Position numbers and translations under genes: made by a program
Part shown: piece after piece, positions 24,041 to 34,336 of the stretch
How the letters are laid out: every line of letters begins with the position of its first letter
How positions within the stretch are numbered: the first letter of the stretch is position 1
Assembly: GCA_947313885.1 (NCBI GenBank)
Contig: CAMZNU010000007.1
Coordinates: 1 to 64,000 of the forward strand
DNA from: an uncultured Clostridia bacterium
GTDB taxonomy: Bacteria; Bacillota; Clostridia; Lachnospirales; CAMZNU01
Direction of reading: 5' to 3'
Length of the DNA stretch: 64,000 bases
The notes under the pieces: generated by a model
What the model saw: only the letters and a program-made list of their open reading frames with translations
What the model was told of the DNA's origin: nothing
Databases searched by the model: none

Positions 24041-27000
24041 ATGTTAGATAAAAGTATAAAGAAAACTTTAGTAATAGGTTCAGGACCAATAGTAATAGGA
24101 CAAGGAGCAGAGTTTGACTATTCGGGGACACAAGCATGTGAGACGTTAAAAGAAGAAGGTATAGAAGTAGTATTAATAAATTCAAATCCAGCAACGATAA
24201 TGACGGATAAAGAAGTAGCAGATAGAATATATATAGAGCCGATAACGTTAGAATATGTAAAAAAAGTTATAGAAAAAGAAAAACCAGATTCTGTATTAGT
24301 GGGAATGGGTGGACAAACGGCGTTAAATATGGCGATAGAATTAGAGGAAAGTGGGTTACTAAAAAAACATGGAATAAAAGTGCTAGGTAGTAGTATTAAA
24401 TCTATAAAGCGTGGAGAAGATAGAGATTTATTTAGGGAAGCGATGGATAAAATAAATGAACCTACTATAGAAAGTGCCATAGTAGAAAATTTAGAAGATG
24501 GTTTAAAATTTGCAAATAAAGTAGGATATCCGTTAATAGTGAGACCAGCGTATACGTTAGGTGGAACAGGTGGCGGAATGGCAGACGATGAAGAGCAGTT
24601 AAAAAATATATTATTAAAAGGGTTAGTATTATCACGAGTTGGACAGGTATTAGTGGAAAAATCTATATTAGGGTGGAAAGAAGTAGAATATGAAGTAATG
24701 AGAGATGAAAACGGAAATAAAATAACAGTATGTAATATGGAAAATATAGATCCAGTAGGAATACATACAGGAGATAGTATAGTAGTAGCACCATCACAAA
24801 CGTTATCAGATAAAGATTATCAAATGTTAAGAACGTCGGCATTAAATATAATAGAAGAAATAGGAATAGTAGGTGGATGTAACGTACAATTTGCATTACA
24901 TCCAGATTCTTTTGAGTATGCCATTATAGAAATAAACCCAAGGGTATCGAGATCATCGGCATTAGCATCAAAAGCTACAGGATATCCAATAGCAAGAGTT
25001 GCGACAAAGCTATCATTAGGGTATACGTTAGACGAAATAAAAAATGACGTTACGGGAAAAACTTATGCGTGTTTTGAACCAGCGTTAGATTATATAGTAG
25101 TTAAAATACCAAAATGGCCATTTGATAAATTTATGAAGGCAGATAGAAGGTTAGGAACGAAGATGATGGCAACAGGGGAAGTAATGGCTATAGGTAATAA
25201 CTTTGAGTCAGCATTTTTAAAAGGGGTAAGGTCGTTAGAGATAGGGCAATATGGATTAGAACATAGTGTATCAAAATCTATGTCATTAGAACAATTAAAA
25301 AAGAGAATAGTAAACCCGAATGATGAAAGAATATTTGACCTTGCGGAAATGTTAAGACGAGGGTATACAAAAAGTATGTTACAAAAACTAACGGGAATGG
25401 ATCCATTTTTTATGGAAAAACTTCAATGGATAGTAGGGCAAGAAGAAATATTAAAAAAGACAAAATTAAGTGATTTAACGAAAAAGAAACTAAAGAATTG
25501 GAAGAAAAAAGGATTTTCAGATAAGGCAATATCAAATTTTATGGGAATAGAAGAAGAAGATTTAGTAGTAAAAAGAAAATCTTTAGGAGTTATACCAGTT
25601 TATAAAATGGTAGATACTTGTGCAGGTGAATTTGAAGCTACATCATCATATTTTTATTCAACATATGACGATGTAGATGAAGTAGAAGTATCAAATAAAA
25701 GAAAAATAATAGTAGTAGGTTCAGGACCAATAAGAATAGGGCAAGGAATAGAATTTGATTACTGTACAGTACATACTGTAAAAACATTAAAAAAATTAAA
25801 TATAGAAACGATAATAATAAACAATAATCCAGAGACGGTATCAACGGATTTTTCTACAGCGGATAAATTGTATTTTGAGCCGTTAGTGTTAGAAGACGTA
25901 ATGAACATAATAGAAAAAGAAAAACCAGAAGGGGTAATATTACAATTTGGAGGACAGACGGCAATAAAGCTAGCAAATGACTTACATAGATTAGGAGTAA
26001 ATATAATAGGAACGTCAGCAAAAAACGTTGACCGTGCAGAAGATAGAGAAAAGTTTGAGGAAGTATTAGAAAAATTAAATATAAAGAGACCAAAAGGTAA
26101 AGGTGTATGGAAAGTTCAAGATGGAATAGATGAGGGAAATAGATTAGGTTATCCTGTGTTAGTTAGACCATCATATGTACTAGGTGGTCAAGGAATGGAA
26201 ATATGTTATGAAGAAAAAAACTTAAAAATGTATTTAGAAGATTCATTTATAAGAGACCCTAAAAATCCTGTGTTAGTAGATAAGTATTTAAATGGTATAG
26301 AAATAGAAGTAGATGCAATATGTGATTTAGAAGATGTATTAATACCAGGGGTGATGGAGCATTTAGAAAGAGCGGGAATACATTCGGGAGATTCTATAAC
26401 GGTGTATCCGCAACAAAATTTATACGAAGGTACAGAAGAAAAAATATTAGAGATAACGAAGAAGTTAGCAAAAGAGTTAGAAGTAATAGGGATGATGAAT
26501 ATACAATTTATAGCATATGAAGGGGAAATATATATAATAGAAGTTAATTTAAGATCATCAAGAACAGTGCCGTACATATCAAAAGTATCAGGAGTACCGA
26601 TGATAGAATTAAGTACAAAAATAATGAACGGTGAAAAATTAAAAAACTTAGGTTACGGAGTAGGACTATATAAGAAACCAGATATAGTAGCAGTAAAAGT
26701 GCCAGTATTTTCTACAGAGAAATTAGGAGGAGTAGAAGTATCATTAGGACCAGAAATGAAATCAACGGGGGAAGTATTAGGAGTAGGAAAAACAGTAGAT
26801 GAGGCGATATATAAAGGATTAGTAGGCGGGTATAGAATACATGATATAAAAAATAAAAAAATATTAGCAACAATAAAAGAAAGTGATAGAGAAGAGTTTT
26901 TAAGTTTAGCAAAAAGATTAAAAAACCAAGGTTGTGAACTTATAGGAACAAAAGGTACAGCAAAATTTTTAAACGATAACGGTATAGTGTGTGGCGGAGT

Positions 27001-27247
27001 AAATAAAATAAATGAGGAGTCACCGAATATAATAGATAAATTAAAAAATCAGAAAATAGATTTATTAATAAATACGCCGACAAAAGCAAATGATGCACAA
27101 AGAGATGGATTTAAAATAAGAAGAACGGCGATAGAGTACGGGGTAGAAGTAATGACGTCACTAGATACGTTAGGGGCAGTATTGAATATAATAGAAAGTA
27201 AAATTGATAAAGAGGATTTAGAAATATTTGATATTAGTAAATTGTAG
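24041..27247 (+). CDS. carB: Carbamoyl-phosphate synthase, large subunit
   Basis: 1068 residues, full length. Two homologous ATP-grasp halves start with [19 protein letters not shown] and [27 protein letters not shown] and [11 protein letters not shown] are the glycine loops. The C-terminal ~130 residues (from about 935) form the MGS-like allosteric domain, with [14 protein letters not shown]. It makes carbamoyl phosphate from bicarbonate, ammonia and two ATP. Ten bases separate it from pyrB. Confidence 0.97.
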   Translation: MLDKSIKKTLVIGSGPIVIGQGAEFDYSGTQACETLKEEGIEVVLINSNPATIMTDKEVADRIYIEPITLEYVKKVIEKEKPDSVLVGMGGQTALNMAIELEESGLLKKHGIKVLGSSIKSIKRGEDRDLFREAMDKINEPTIESAIVENLEDGLKFANKVGYPLIVRPAYTLGGTGGGMADDEEQLKNILLKGLVLSRVGQVLVEKSILGWKEVEYEVMRDENGNKITVCNMENIDPVGIHTGDSIVVAPSQTLSDKDYQMLRTSALNIIEEIGIVGGCNVQFALHPDSFEYAIIEINPRVSRSSALASKATGYPIARVATKLSLGYTLDEIKNDVTGKTYACFEPALDYIVVKIPKWPFDKFMKADRRLGTKMMATGEVMAIGNNFESAFLKGVRSLEIGQYGLEHSVSKSMSLEQLKKRIVNPNDERIFDLAEMLRRGYTKSMLQKLTGMDPFFMEKLQWIVGQEEILKKTKLSDLTKKKLKNWKKKGFSDKAISNFMGIEEEDLVVKRKSLGVIPVYKMVDTCAGEFEATSSYFYSTYDDVDEVEVSNKRKIIVVGSGPIRIGQGIEFDYCTVHTVKTLKKLNIETIIINNNPETVSTDFSTADKLYFEPLVLEDVMNIIEKEKPEGVILQFGGQTAIKLANDLHRLGVNIIGTSAKNVDRAEDREKFEEVLEKLNIKRPKGKGVWKVQDGIDEGNRLGYPVLVRPSYVLGGQGMEICYEEKNLKMYLEDSFIRDPKNPVLVDKYLNGIEIEVDAICDLEDVLIPGVMEHLERAGIHSGDSITVYPQQNLYEGTEEKILEITKKLAKELEVIGMMNIQFIAYEGEIYIIEVNLRSSRTVPYISKVSGVPMIELSTKIMNGEKLKNLGYGVGLYKKPDIVAVKVPVFSTEKLGGVEVSLGPEMKSTGEVLGVGKTVDEAIYKGLVGGYRIHDIKNKKILATIKESDREEFLSLAKRLKNQGCELIGTKGTAKFLNDNGIVCGGVNKINEESPNIIDKLKNQKIDLLINTPTKANDAQRDGFKIRRTAIEYGVEVMTSLDTLGAVLNIIESKIDKEDLEIFDISKL

Positions 27248-27256
27248 GAGGATACG

Positions 27257-28279
27257 ATGAAAGAAATATTAACTCTTAATAATTTAGATAAAGAAGACAT
27301 AATAAAAATATTAGATAAAGCAAGTGAAATAGAAGAAGGTGGAGGAAAAAAATACGCAGATAAAATTATGTCAGCGATATTTTTCGAACCATCGACGAGA
27401 ACAAAACTATCATTTATAAGTGCCATGTATAGGTTAGGAGGTAAAGTAATTGAATTAGATGGTGGTGGAAATAATTCTTTAAAAAAAGGTGAAAGTATAT
27501 CAGACACGTTAAAAACTATGGGATTATATACGGATATAATGGTAGTTAGAAGCCCCTATGAAGGTACAGCAAAAAGAGGCAGTGAAATAGTAGATATACC
27601 AGTAATAAATGGAGGAGATGGATCGAACCAGCACCCGACTCAGACGTTATTAGATTTATATACGATAAGAAAAGAAAAAGGAAGGTTAGATAATTTAAAT
27701 GTTGCTGTTGTTGGAGATTTAAAATATGGCAGAACAGTACATTCTTTAGTAGAGGCATTAAATAAATTTAAGGGGAACAAAGTATATTTTGTTGCACCTA
27801 AGGAAATGATGATACCAAAATATGTAACAGATAAATTAAAATTAGAATATGAAATAACGGAAAATTTAGAAGAAATTGTAGGAGACGTTGATATTTTGTA
27901 TATGACAAGAATACAAGAAGAAAGGTTTGAAAATAAAGAACATATTAAAAGATGTAAAGGTAAATATATAATAGATAAAGAAATTTTAAAAATAAGTAAA
28001 AAAGATATGAGTATATTACACTCGTTACCACGTGTTGATGAAATACATACAAATTTAGATGATACGCCAAATGCATTGTACTTTGATCAAGCAAAAAATG
28101 GAATATACGTAAGAGAGAGTATAATTTCTATGTTGTTAGAAAAAAATGAAAAACCAAAATATGATGGAAAAGGGTATGAATGTAAAAATAAAAAATGTAT
28201 AAGTTACATAGAAAAGTTAGAAGGCAAATATATAGGTAACGAAAGTAATAAAATATGTTTTTATTGTGAGAAAAAATAG
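27257..28279 (+). CDS. pyrB: Aspartate carbamoyltransferase with fused PyrI-type zinc domain
   Basis: 340 residues. Residues ~1-300 are a standard catalytic chain: FFEPSTRTKLSF binds carbamoyl phosphate, GGDGSNQHPTQTLLDLY and HSLPRVDEI complete the active site. The last ~40 residues are extra and match the zinc domain of the PyrI regulatory chain: GYECKNKKCISYIEK ... CFYCEKK, i.e. C-x4-CIS ... C-x2-CEK, the same order and spacing type as in E. coli PyrI. The PyrI nucleotide-binding domain (~100 residues) is absent. In E. coli the zinc domain contacts the catalytic chain; here it may stabilise the trimer or dodecamer without CTP/ATP control. No separate pyrI is in the operon. The stop lies in the terminator arm. 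Confidence 0.95.
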   Translation: MKEILTLNNLDKEDIIKILDKASEIEEGGGKKYADKIMSAIFFEPSTRTKLSFISAMYRLGGKVIELDGGGNNSLKKGESISDTLKTMGLYTDIMVVRSPYEGTAKRGSEIVDIPVINGGDGSNQHPTQTLLDLYTIRKEKGRLDNLNVAVVGDLKYGRTVHSLVEALNKFKGNKVYFVAPKEMMIPKYVTDKLKLEYEITENLEEIVGDVDILYMTRIQEERFENKEHIKRCKGKYIIDKEILKISKKDMSILHSLPRVDEIHTNLDDTPNALYFDQAKNGIYVRESIISMLLEKNEKPKYDGKGYECKNKKCISYIEKLEGKYIGNESNKICFYCEKK

Positions 28280-28323
28280 AGAAAGCCTTGTAGCGAATTG
28301 CTACAAGGCTTTCTCTATTTTTT
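28271..28323. terminator. Bidirectional terminator, 24-bp perfect arms, between pyrB and yeeE-like gene
   Basis: Arms AAAAAATAGAGAAAGCCTTG... and its exact complement around loop GAATT; the left arm contains the pyrB stop, and the right arm ends on the stop of the convergent gene. Confidence 0.92.
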
Positions 28324-29540
28324 TACTTTTTAGTTTTAAAAAAGCGTAAAAATAAAATTTCGTAATAGTATCCTAAATATCCGCCTAAAATTATTGATGG
28401 CATTAAAAGCCAAGCGGATAATGAGAAGCTAGCAAAGGTTGCAAAAAGTGAACCAACGACACAACCGTAAATTATTCTTGTAGTTATACCTAAAATGAAA
28501 GAGCCTATAGTAGCGCTAAAAAAAGTAGATCTAGACATTTTAAAAGTATGAAAATAAGTACAAGAAGTTAATTTATAAGAAATAGAACCTATAAAAAGTC
28601 CAATATTTTGCATAGTAAAAGGTAAATTATAAAAGGGCGTTGTAAAAGATACAGGTGATAAATTTGTGTAATTAACAACGGAATCTAAAGGCATGCCAAA
28701 AAATATAAGTACTTTGCCAAAAAATATACCTAATGAAGTTGAGAAGCCAAAATAAGATTTTGTAATAAAAACTATAGTAATAGTAATTAAAAACAATAAA
28801 ATTACAGTAGTGCGTTGGCTAAAATAATCAACGAAAACATCTTCAAAGAAAGTGTATCCTTGTTCACTTTCTTGAATTTTTTCTATGTAAAACTCTTTAT
28901 ATGTACCTTGTTTTTTTCTATGGAGTTCATATTTTTTAGCTAAAAAAACTAGAAAGTATAAATAAGCTAAAGAAATTAAAACAGAAATAACGATACTGAT
29001 AGTATTGTTATAAAATAAATCTGGTATATAAATTTCTTTACCAGAAGTTACAAAATTATTAGTAGGTGGGTTTTGTAATGGAAAAGCTATAAAAATACCA
29101 AATCCAAAGAAAAAAACCGCTAATAAAAAGGATGTAACAGAAGTTGTATAGCTAAGAAAAACACCAGAGGCACATCGTGTTGGTGTATGTTTACTAGCAA
29201 CTATAGTAGCACCCATAACAATGCCACCTAAAATTAAATAGGGGTTTGTAGGATTTATAAAAAGATCATAATAAGATGGGTCAAAAACTAAAAAAATACC
29301 AGTAAATAAAACCATTAACATAAAAAGTTGAATAAAACTAATAGCAGTTTTAGAAGTACCGTAATGAAAAAGTCTATACAAAGAGCCAGAAAAAGCAAAC
29401 CTTCCACGTGCTATTACATAGCCTAGTAATATTCCGTAAATGAATCTAAAACTAACATTACTATTAAAAATAAAAGGACTTAAAGTAAAAGATAGTATTA
29501 ATAAAATTATACCGCTATAAAACTGTTTTTTATTTTTCAC
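28323..29540 (-). CDS. YeeE/YedE family (TsuA-like) sulfur-compound transporter
   Basis: 405 residues, about ten membrane helices. Two repeats carry the family marks: RFAFSGSLYRLFHYG, HTPTRCASGVFLSYT (conserved Cys), LTSCTYFHTFK and TRIIYGCVVGSLFATFASFSLSAWLL, the last being the diagnostic YGCxxG...SLSGW motif. TsuA-type members import thiosulfate using these cysteines. Start is GTG overlapping the SDR stop codon by one base behind GGGGG. A cystine transporter and a rhodanese later in the window suggest sulfur scavenging. Confidence 0.85.
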   Translation of the reverse strand: MKNKKQFYSGIILLILSFTLSPFIFNSNVSFRFIYGILLGYVIARGRFAFSGSLYRLFHYGTSKTAISFIQLFMLMVLFTGIFLVFDPSYYDLFINPTNPYLILGGIVMGATIVASKHTPTRCASGVFLSYTTSVTSFLLAVFFFGFGIFIAFPLQNPPTNNFVTSGKEIYIPDLFYNNTISIVISVLISLAYLYFLVFLAKKYELHRKKQGTYKEFYIEKIQESEQGYTFFEDVFVDYFSQRTTVILLFLITITIVFITKSYFGFSTSLGIFFGKVLIFFGMPLDSVVNYTNLSPVSFTTPFYNLPFTMQNIGLFIGSISYKLTSCTYFHTFKMSRSTFFSATIGSFILGITTRIIYGCVVGSLFATFASFSLSAWLLMPSIILGGYLGYYYEILFLRFFKTKK

Positions 29541-30268
29541 TATAAGTAACCCCCATCTATAGTAATAACTTGACTAACCATATATGTGTTTTGAGTGCTT
29601 AAAAATAAGCAAAAGTTGGCAATATCATTTGGTGTACCTATTTTATTTAAAGGAATATCATTAACGAAATTATTAATATCAGATGATGATAAACTATTAT
29701 TCATATTCGTATCGATAAGACCACAGGCTATAGAATTAACAAAAATATTAGACGGTGCAAGTTCTTTACCAAGGGCTTTAGAAAATCCATTAATAGCGGA
29801 TTTAGTCATAGAATATATAACTTCGCAAGAAGCACCAGATATTCCCCAAATAGAACTAATGTTAATAATATGTCCAGATTTTTGTTTAATCATATGAGGG
29901 GTAAAAATGTGACAGGTATTAAGAACCCCTTTAATGTTAGTGTTAATAAGTGTATCCCAATTTGAAATATTAGAGTCAGTAAATAAACCTATGTGGCTAA
30001 TACCAGCATTGTTAATGACTACATCAATAGTTCCAAAAGTGGAAATAATAGAATTGAACATATTTGTGACGTCGCTATAAATAGAGACGTCACATTTAAT
30101 AGCTAAAATATTTTTATTTATTTTGAGTAATTGTTTTTCTAAAGATTTAAGGGAATCGGTATCAGATTTACAGTTAATAACTACTTTAAAATTATTTTTA
30201 GCAAATAAGGTAGCTATACTTTTTCCTATGCCTCTAGATGAACCAGTAATTAAAACTACTTTAGACAT
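29540..30268 (-). CDS. Short-chain dehydrogenase/reductase (FabG-like)
   Basis: 242 residues, classical SDR. TGSSRGIGKSIA is the cofactor loop, NNAGISHIG the NNAG motif, and NISSIWGISG with YSMTK supplies the Ser-Tyr-Lys catalytic set; DGGYL is the C-terminal signature. Length and sequence match 3-oxoacyl-ACP reductase-like enzymes, but it is not in a fatty-acid operon, so the substrate is unknown. It overlaps both neighbours by one base, a tight three-gene operon with nfo first. Confidence 0.9.
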   Translation of the reverse strand: MSKVVLITGSSRGIGKSIATLFAKNNFKVVINCKSDTDSLKSLEKQLLKINKNILAIKCDVSIYSDVTNMFNSIISTFGTIDVVINNAGISHIGLFTDSNISNWDTLINTNIKGVLNTCHIFTPHMIKQKSGHIINISSIWGISGASCEVIYSMTKSAINGFSKALGKELAPSNIFVNSIACGLIDTNMNNSLSSSDINNFVNDIPLNKIGTPNDIANFCLFLSTQNTYMVSQVITIDGGYL

Positions 30269-31122
30269 TATTCACCTCGTAATAATTTAATTTCTTGTTT
30301 ATATAAATTTTCTGTTTTGCTAATCCATGGCGTTTCAAGAATTAAAAACTTATCAGTAGCATATTTAGAATGAACAATATTATAAATAGCATCAAAACCA
30401 ATATTATCAAAACCTTTAGGATTTGTAGAAGTTGCTCCTATGTTAGCGTGTCTATCTTTTTTAGAACCTAAAATATTTAGTGATCCATTAATATGAAAAA
30501 CTTTAAGATAATGAAGACCTATAATGTCGTCAAATTGTTTCATAACACCATCAAGATCGTTAACAATGTCATAACCGCTATCAAAAACATGACAAGTATC
30601 AAAACATACTCCAATTTTATCTTTAAATTTAACGCCGTCGATAATACGAGCTAGTTCGTTGAAGTTACGACCTACTTCAGTACCTTTACCGGCCATAGTT
30701 TCAAGACAAACGCAAACGTCCATATCATTATCAAGAACATTGTTTAGAACATTAATGATACGATCTATACCAAAATCTAAATCCTTATCAGTAAAAGCAC
30801 CAGGGTGAACTACTAAATGTTTAGCACCTATTTCAAAAGTACGTTTTATTTCAACAGCAAGAAATTCATTAGCAAGAGTATATATTCTATCTTTATAAGA
30901 TGCCATGTTTATAATGTATGGTGCATGAACTACAAAATCTTTAATATTATTTTTAGCCATAAGAGAATGAGCTTCATCTATTTTAAAAGTATCTGTAGGT
31001 TTACGTACAGTATTTTGAGGTGCGCCAGTGTATACCATAAATGTACTAGCACCGTATTCGGTAGATTCTTTTACAGCGCCTAATAGGCCTTTAGAAATAC
31101 TTACATGTGATCCAATTTTCAT
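30268..31122 (-). CDS. nfo: Endonuclease IV (AP endonuclease)
   Basis: 284 residues, TIM barrel with a three-zinc centre. IGSHVSISKGLLGAV, HAPYIINMAS, HLVVHPGAFTDKD, CLETMAGKGTEVG, GVCFDTCHVFDSGYD, DRHANIG and LETPW provide the conserved ligands. It cuts 5' to abasic sites in base-excision repair. GGAGGT before ATG; upstream TGTTATAAT may be an extended -10. Confidence 0.95.
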   Translation of the reverse strand: MKIGSHVSISKGLLGAVKESTEYGASTFMVYTGAPQNTVRKPTDTFKIDEAHSLMAKNNIKDFVVHAPYIINMASYKDRIYTLANEFLAVEIKRTFEIGAKHLVVHPGAFTDKDLDFGIDRIINVLNNVLDNDMDVCVCLETMAGKGTEVGRNFNELARIIDGVKFKDKIGVCFDTCHVFDSGYDIVNDLDGVMKQFDDIIGLHYLKVFHINGSLNILGSKKDRHANIGATSTNPKGFDNIGFDAIYNIVHSKYATDKFLILETPWISKTENLYKQEIKLLRGE

Positions 31123-31240
31123 ATATTACCTCCGAGTTAATTTATAATTTTATAAGCATTATAACAAATAAAAAATAATAATGTTATTATTTCGATAAAA
31201 AAAACATAAAGTATAGAAAATAATGAAGAGAGGTAGTAAT

Positions 31241-32017
31241 ATGAATAAAAATAAATTAAGCGATTATATGTTATCTATAATGTTAGTACTAGTTACAGTT
31301 TATTGTGGAATATTAATATTTAACTTAATAGAAAACGAAATAGTTAGCGTAAGTGGAATGAAAGAAAATAAATTTATGCCAATAGTAGAAGTTAGTAAGG
31401 AAGAGAAAGAAGTAGCTATTACAATAAATACAGTTTGGGGAAGTAAGAATATATATAAAATATTAGATGCATTAGATGAGGAAGGTGTTAAAGCGACATT
31501 TTTTTTCACTGGGTATTGGGTAAGCGATAAAGCAGACGAGGCTCATGAAATATATGAAAGGGGTCATGAAATAGGATCTTTAGGAAACAATCACATACAT
31601 AATAATAATATTTCAACGGAAAAGAGCATATTTGAAATAGTAGAAGGAGTAAATAAAATAGAAAACGTATTAGGATTTAGAACAAAATTATTTCGTCCGC
31701 CTTTTGGGGAATATAATAATGAAATGATTTTAATAGCGGAGGAATTAAATTTACAACCGATATTGTGGAATATAGATAGTAATGATTGGATGGAGGTATC
31801 GGCAGAACATGAGGTGAAAAGTGTATTAGAAAGTAAACAGTTAAATAATGGTTCAATAATTTTATTTCATAATGACACTAAATATACGTCAGAATCTCTA
31901 GTAAAAATAATAAGAGGCTTAAAAGGTGATGGATATAATATAGTTCCAGTAGGTGAATTAATACATAAAGAGAATTTTTATATAGACGATGATGGGGTTC
32001 AAAAGAAGAATAGGTAA
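31241..32017 (+). CDS. PdaB/NodB-like polysaccharide deacetylase homologue, active site degraded
   Basis: 258 residues from the ATG behind AGAGGTAG (the ORF track starts six codons earlier without a site). N-terminal membrane anchor (~8-28), then a NodB fold close to the sporulation deacetylase PdaB. The motif normally TFDxxWG reads TINTVWG, so the catalytic-base Asp is Asn; the first His of the GNHGYxH metal motif is Leu (GSLGNNH). Motifs RPPFGEYN, WNIDSNDW and the late LFH are kept. By family knowledge such a protein should not deacetylate; it may bind peptidoglycan or serve a structural sporulation role. A terminator follows. Confidence 0.85.
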   Translation: MNKNKLSDYMLSIMLVLVTVYCGILIFNLIENEIVSVSGMKENKFMPIVEVSKEEKEVAITINTVWGSKNIYKILDALDEEGVKATFFFTGYWVSDKADEAHEIYERGHEIGSLGNNHIHNNNISTEKSIFEIVEGVNKIENVLGFRTKLFRPPFGEYNNEMILIAEELNLQPILWNIDSNDWMEVSAEHEVKSVLESKQLNNGSIILFHNDTKYTSESLVKIIRGLKGDGYNIVPVGELIHKENFYIDDDGVQKKNR

Positions 32018-32020
32018 TAT

Positions 32021-32066
32021 AAAAAATACATGTTGTATAAAAAAATATATGACGTGTATTTTTTTA
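32021..32066 (+). terminator. Terminator after NodB-like gene
   Basis: Arms AAAAAATACATG / CGTGTATTTTTT with one G-U and a long (~20 base) AT loop. Confidence 0.6.
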
Positions 32067-32144
32067 TTAGAAAAGAAAAGGAGTTAGAAAAGAAAAAATA
32101 TATTTACTGTAAAAATAAAAGTGCTAAAATTATATAAACAAGTA

Positions 32145-32153
32145 TGTTATAAT
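32145..32153 (+). promoter_or_regulatory. Extended -10 promoter for the methyltransferase
   Basis: TGTTATAAT, an extended -10 hexamer, with no good -35; 58 bases before the methyltransferase start. Confidence 0.4.
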
Positions 32154-32211
32154 AGAAAATAAGTTAAAAATACTTTATTAAACAGTAGTGAAATTAAAAG
32201 GAGTAAGATAG

Positions 32212-33459
32212 ATGAAAAAGAAAAAAGTTATTTCATTATTCTCTGGTGCAGGAGGAATGGACTTAGGGATAATTTGTGCTGGATTTGAAATAATATGGGC
32301 AAATGATTTTGATATAGATGCTGTAAATAGTTATAGAAAAAATATAGGAACTCATATTGAACACGGCGACATTTGCAAAATTGATGGTAGTGACATACCA
32401 GGGGAAGAAGGTGAAGTTGATTTAATAATTGCAGGTTTTCCGTGTCAAGGCTTTAGTATAGCAAATAAAAATAGAAATATAGAAGATAAACGTAATTATT
32501 TATATAAGGAGATGTTACGTATAATTAAAATAAAAAAACCGAAATTTATAGTTGCTGAAAATGTTAAGGGATTACTAAGTTTAAATGAAGGTAAAATAAT
32601 AAAAATGATTATTCAAGATTTAGAAAAACTTGGATATAAAACAAATGTAAAACTATTAAATGCAGCAGATTATGGTGTGCCTCAACAAAGAGAAAGAGTT
32701 ATTATAATGGGAAATAGGATAGGTGCAGACAATGAATATCCGCAGATTACTCATGCTGACTTATATCCGGGAGAAAATAATTATAAGGTACTAACGGAAA
32801 AATATGAAAATTCAAAATTACAACCTTATGTTACGGTGGAAAAAGCAATAGCACCACTAAGGTATATACCTATTAGGAATGGTAAAATAGATGAGTTTAT
32901 AGAAATAGAGGGAAGGAAAATATATAATCATATTGCAAGTACAAAGGTAAAAGATACATTTTGGGGAAGAAAATACGAAGTGAATCAGCATGAAATATGT
33001 GATTATTTAAAGTATTGGAGAGATAATTCAAAATGGACTACAAAGAAGATTGATGAATATTTTGGATATAGGCATACAGCGGGACATTGGTTTAGAAAAG
33101 ATAACAAATCAGGAAGTATTCCTAATCCATCAGATTGGATAAAATTGAAGGAGATACTTAAATTTGATGATAAATATGATAAAGCGGTAACAGAGTTAAT
33201 TGAAAAGCCTATTAAATTTGAACAGTCATTACGGGTAACGAATTGGAATAGACCTAGTGATACAATAACAGCTACATCACCAGAAATACATATTGACAAA
33301 AAGCGAAGGCTTTCAGCAAGAGAATGTGCAATACTGCAAACATTTCCAGATAATTATATTTTTGTAGGATCTTTGAGTTCTATATATAGACAAATTGGAA
33401 ATGCGGTTCCTGTTTTATTAGCGAAAAAAATAGGTGAAAAAATACTAGAAAAATTATAG
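32212..33459 (+). CDS. Type II DNA (cytosine-5) methyltransferase
   Basis: 415 residues. Motif I SLFSGAGGMDLGI, motif IV GFPCQGFS with the catalytic Cys, motif VI AENVKGLL, motif VIII PQQRERVIIMG, motif X GNAVPVLLAKKIGEKIL. The target-recognition region (~190-330) contains GYRHTAGHWFRKDN; I cannot derive the site. Ribosome site AAAGGAG. It is paired with the nuclease gene starting within 12-60 bases and protects host DNA against it. Confidence 0.95.
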   Translation: MKKKKVISLFSGAGGMDLGIICAGFEIIWANDFDIDAVNSYRKNIGTHIEHGDICKIDGSDIPGEEGEVDLIIAGFPCQGFSIANKNRNIEDKRNYLYKEMLRIIKIKKPKFIVAENVKGLLSLNEGKIIKMIIQDLEKLGYKTNVKLLNAADYGVPQQRERVIIMGNRIGADNEYPQITHADLYPGENNYKVLTEKYENSKLQPYVTVEKAIAPLRYIPIRNGKIDEFIEIEGRKIYNHIASTKVKDTFWGRKYEVNQHEICDYLKYWRDNSKWTTKKIDEYFGYRHTAGHWFRKDNKSGSIPNPSDWIKLKEILKFDDKYDKAVTELIEKPIKFEQSLRVTNWNRPSDTITATSPEIHIDKKRRLSARECAILQTFPDNYIFVGSLSSIYRQIGNAVPVLLAKKIGEKILEKL

Positions 33460-33519
33460 AGGGATTAAATATGGAAGGATTAGAATTAAAACAGATTAAA
33501 TCATCACAGGAGAGTGATT

Positions 33520-34285
33520 ATGAAAAAAACTAAAGCAAATTGAAGAAATAGAATTTAAATATTTAAATAAATATTATTATTTTTTAAAATTTGCAGAAGA
33601 TGAAATGTTTTTAGGATTTAAGACTAAAGAAAAAATCAAGAAAGATTGGATCGATTTTTATGGTAAAAATAATGAAAATAAACAAATAAGTGATTTTGCA
33701 GTAGGTGCGGAAAGAATAGTTTACGCACTATTAAATGGAAAAGGAATAGGGCAACCTAATTCTGCACCGGTAGGATCAGATCTATTTTTTGAAATAGATG
33801 ACGCATATATTCATATAGACATGAAAACAGTTCAAAAAGAGAATATTAATGATTTTGCAAAAGCTATAACCATAGGTAAAAATCAAAATAGTTATAAAGG
33901 TGAAATTAAAACTGATAAAGATGAAAAAAGGGAATATGTGCCATCATTACCAACGTATTATAACAAAGGTGGCTTATTGGAAAAAATATGTTTATCATAC
34001 TTTATTACTATTCTATATGATAGGGACGATTTGAATATTTTAGTAATTGCTATTAATTCAATGCCAAATGGAGAACTAGAAAAACATTATAAAACTAGAG
34101 TTTTAAAACCAGGTAAAAACAAAGATAAAGCTAGATTTAATATTAGTGAAGTTAATAAATTTGAATTACTGAAAAATAAACCATCAAGAATTAAGGTAGT
34201 ATATTTTAATGAATCTATGGAAGAAAAATTAAAAAAGAAGCTAACATTGTTTAAAAGTATATACAATGAAGAAAAAAATATATAG
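33520..34285 (+). CDS. Type II restriction endonuclease, 5' end frameshifted at an A7 tract
   Basis: The ORF track starts at an internal ATG (33605) without a ribosome site, but protein-like sequence continues upstream in the same frame (KKLKQIEEIEFKYLNKYYYFLKFAEDE). An ATG at 33520 with AGGAG seven bases before it would feed that frame if the A7 run (33523-33529) were A6. Alternatively, an upstream ORF from 33471 (MEGLELKQIKSSQE) reaches A-AAA-AAC-TAA, where a -1 slip enters the same frame. The body has a PD-(D/E)XK core (GSDLFFEIDDAYIHIDMKT) and VGAERIVYALLNG before it. Partner of the adjacent methyltransferase. As written it is probably not expressed at full length unless slippage occurs. 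Confidence 0.7.
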
Positions 34286-34336
34286 TATAAAAAATATATA
34301 TTTGTTATAATTATATAAAAATTGTAGGGAGAAAAT

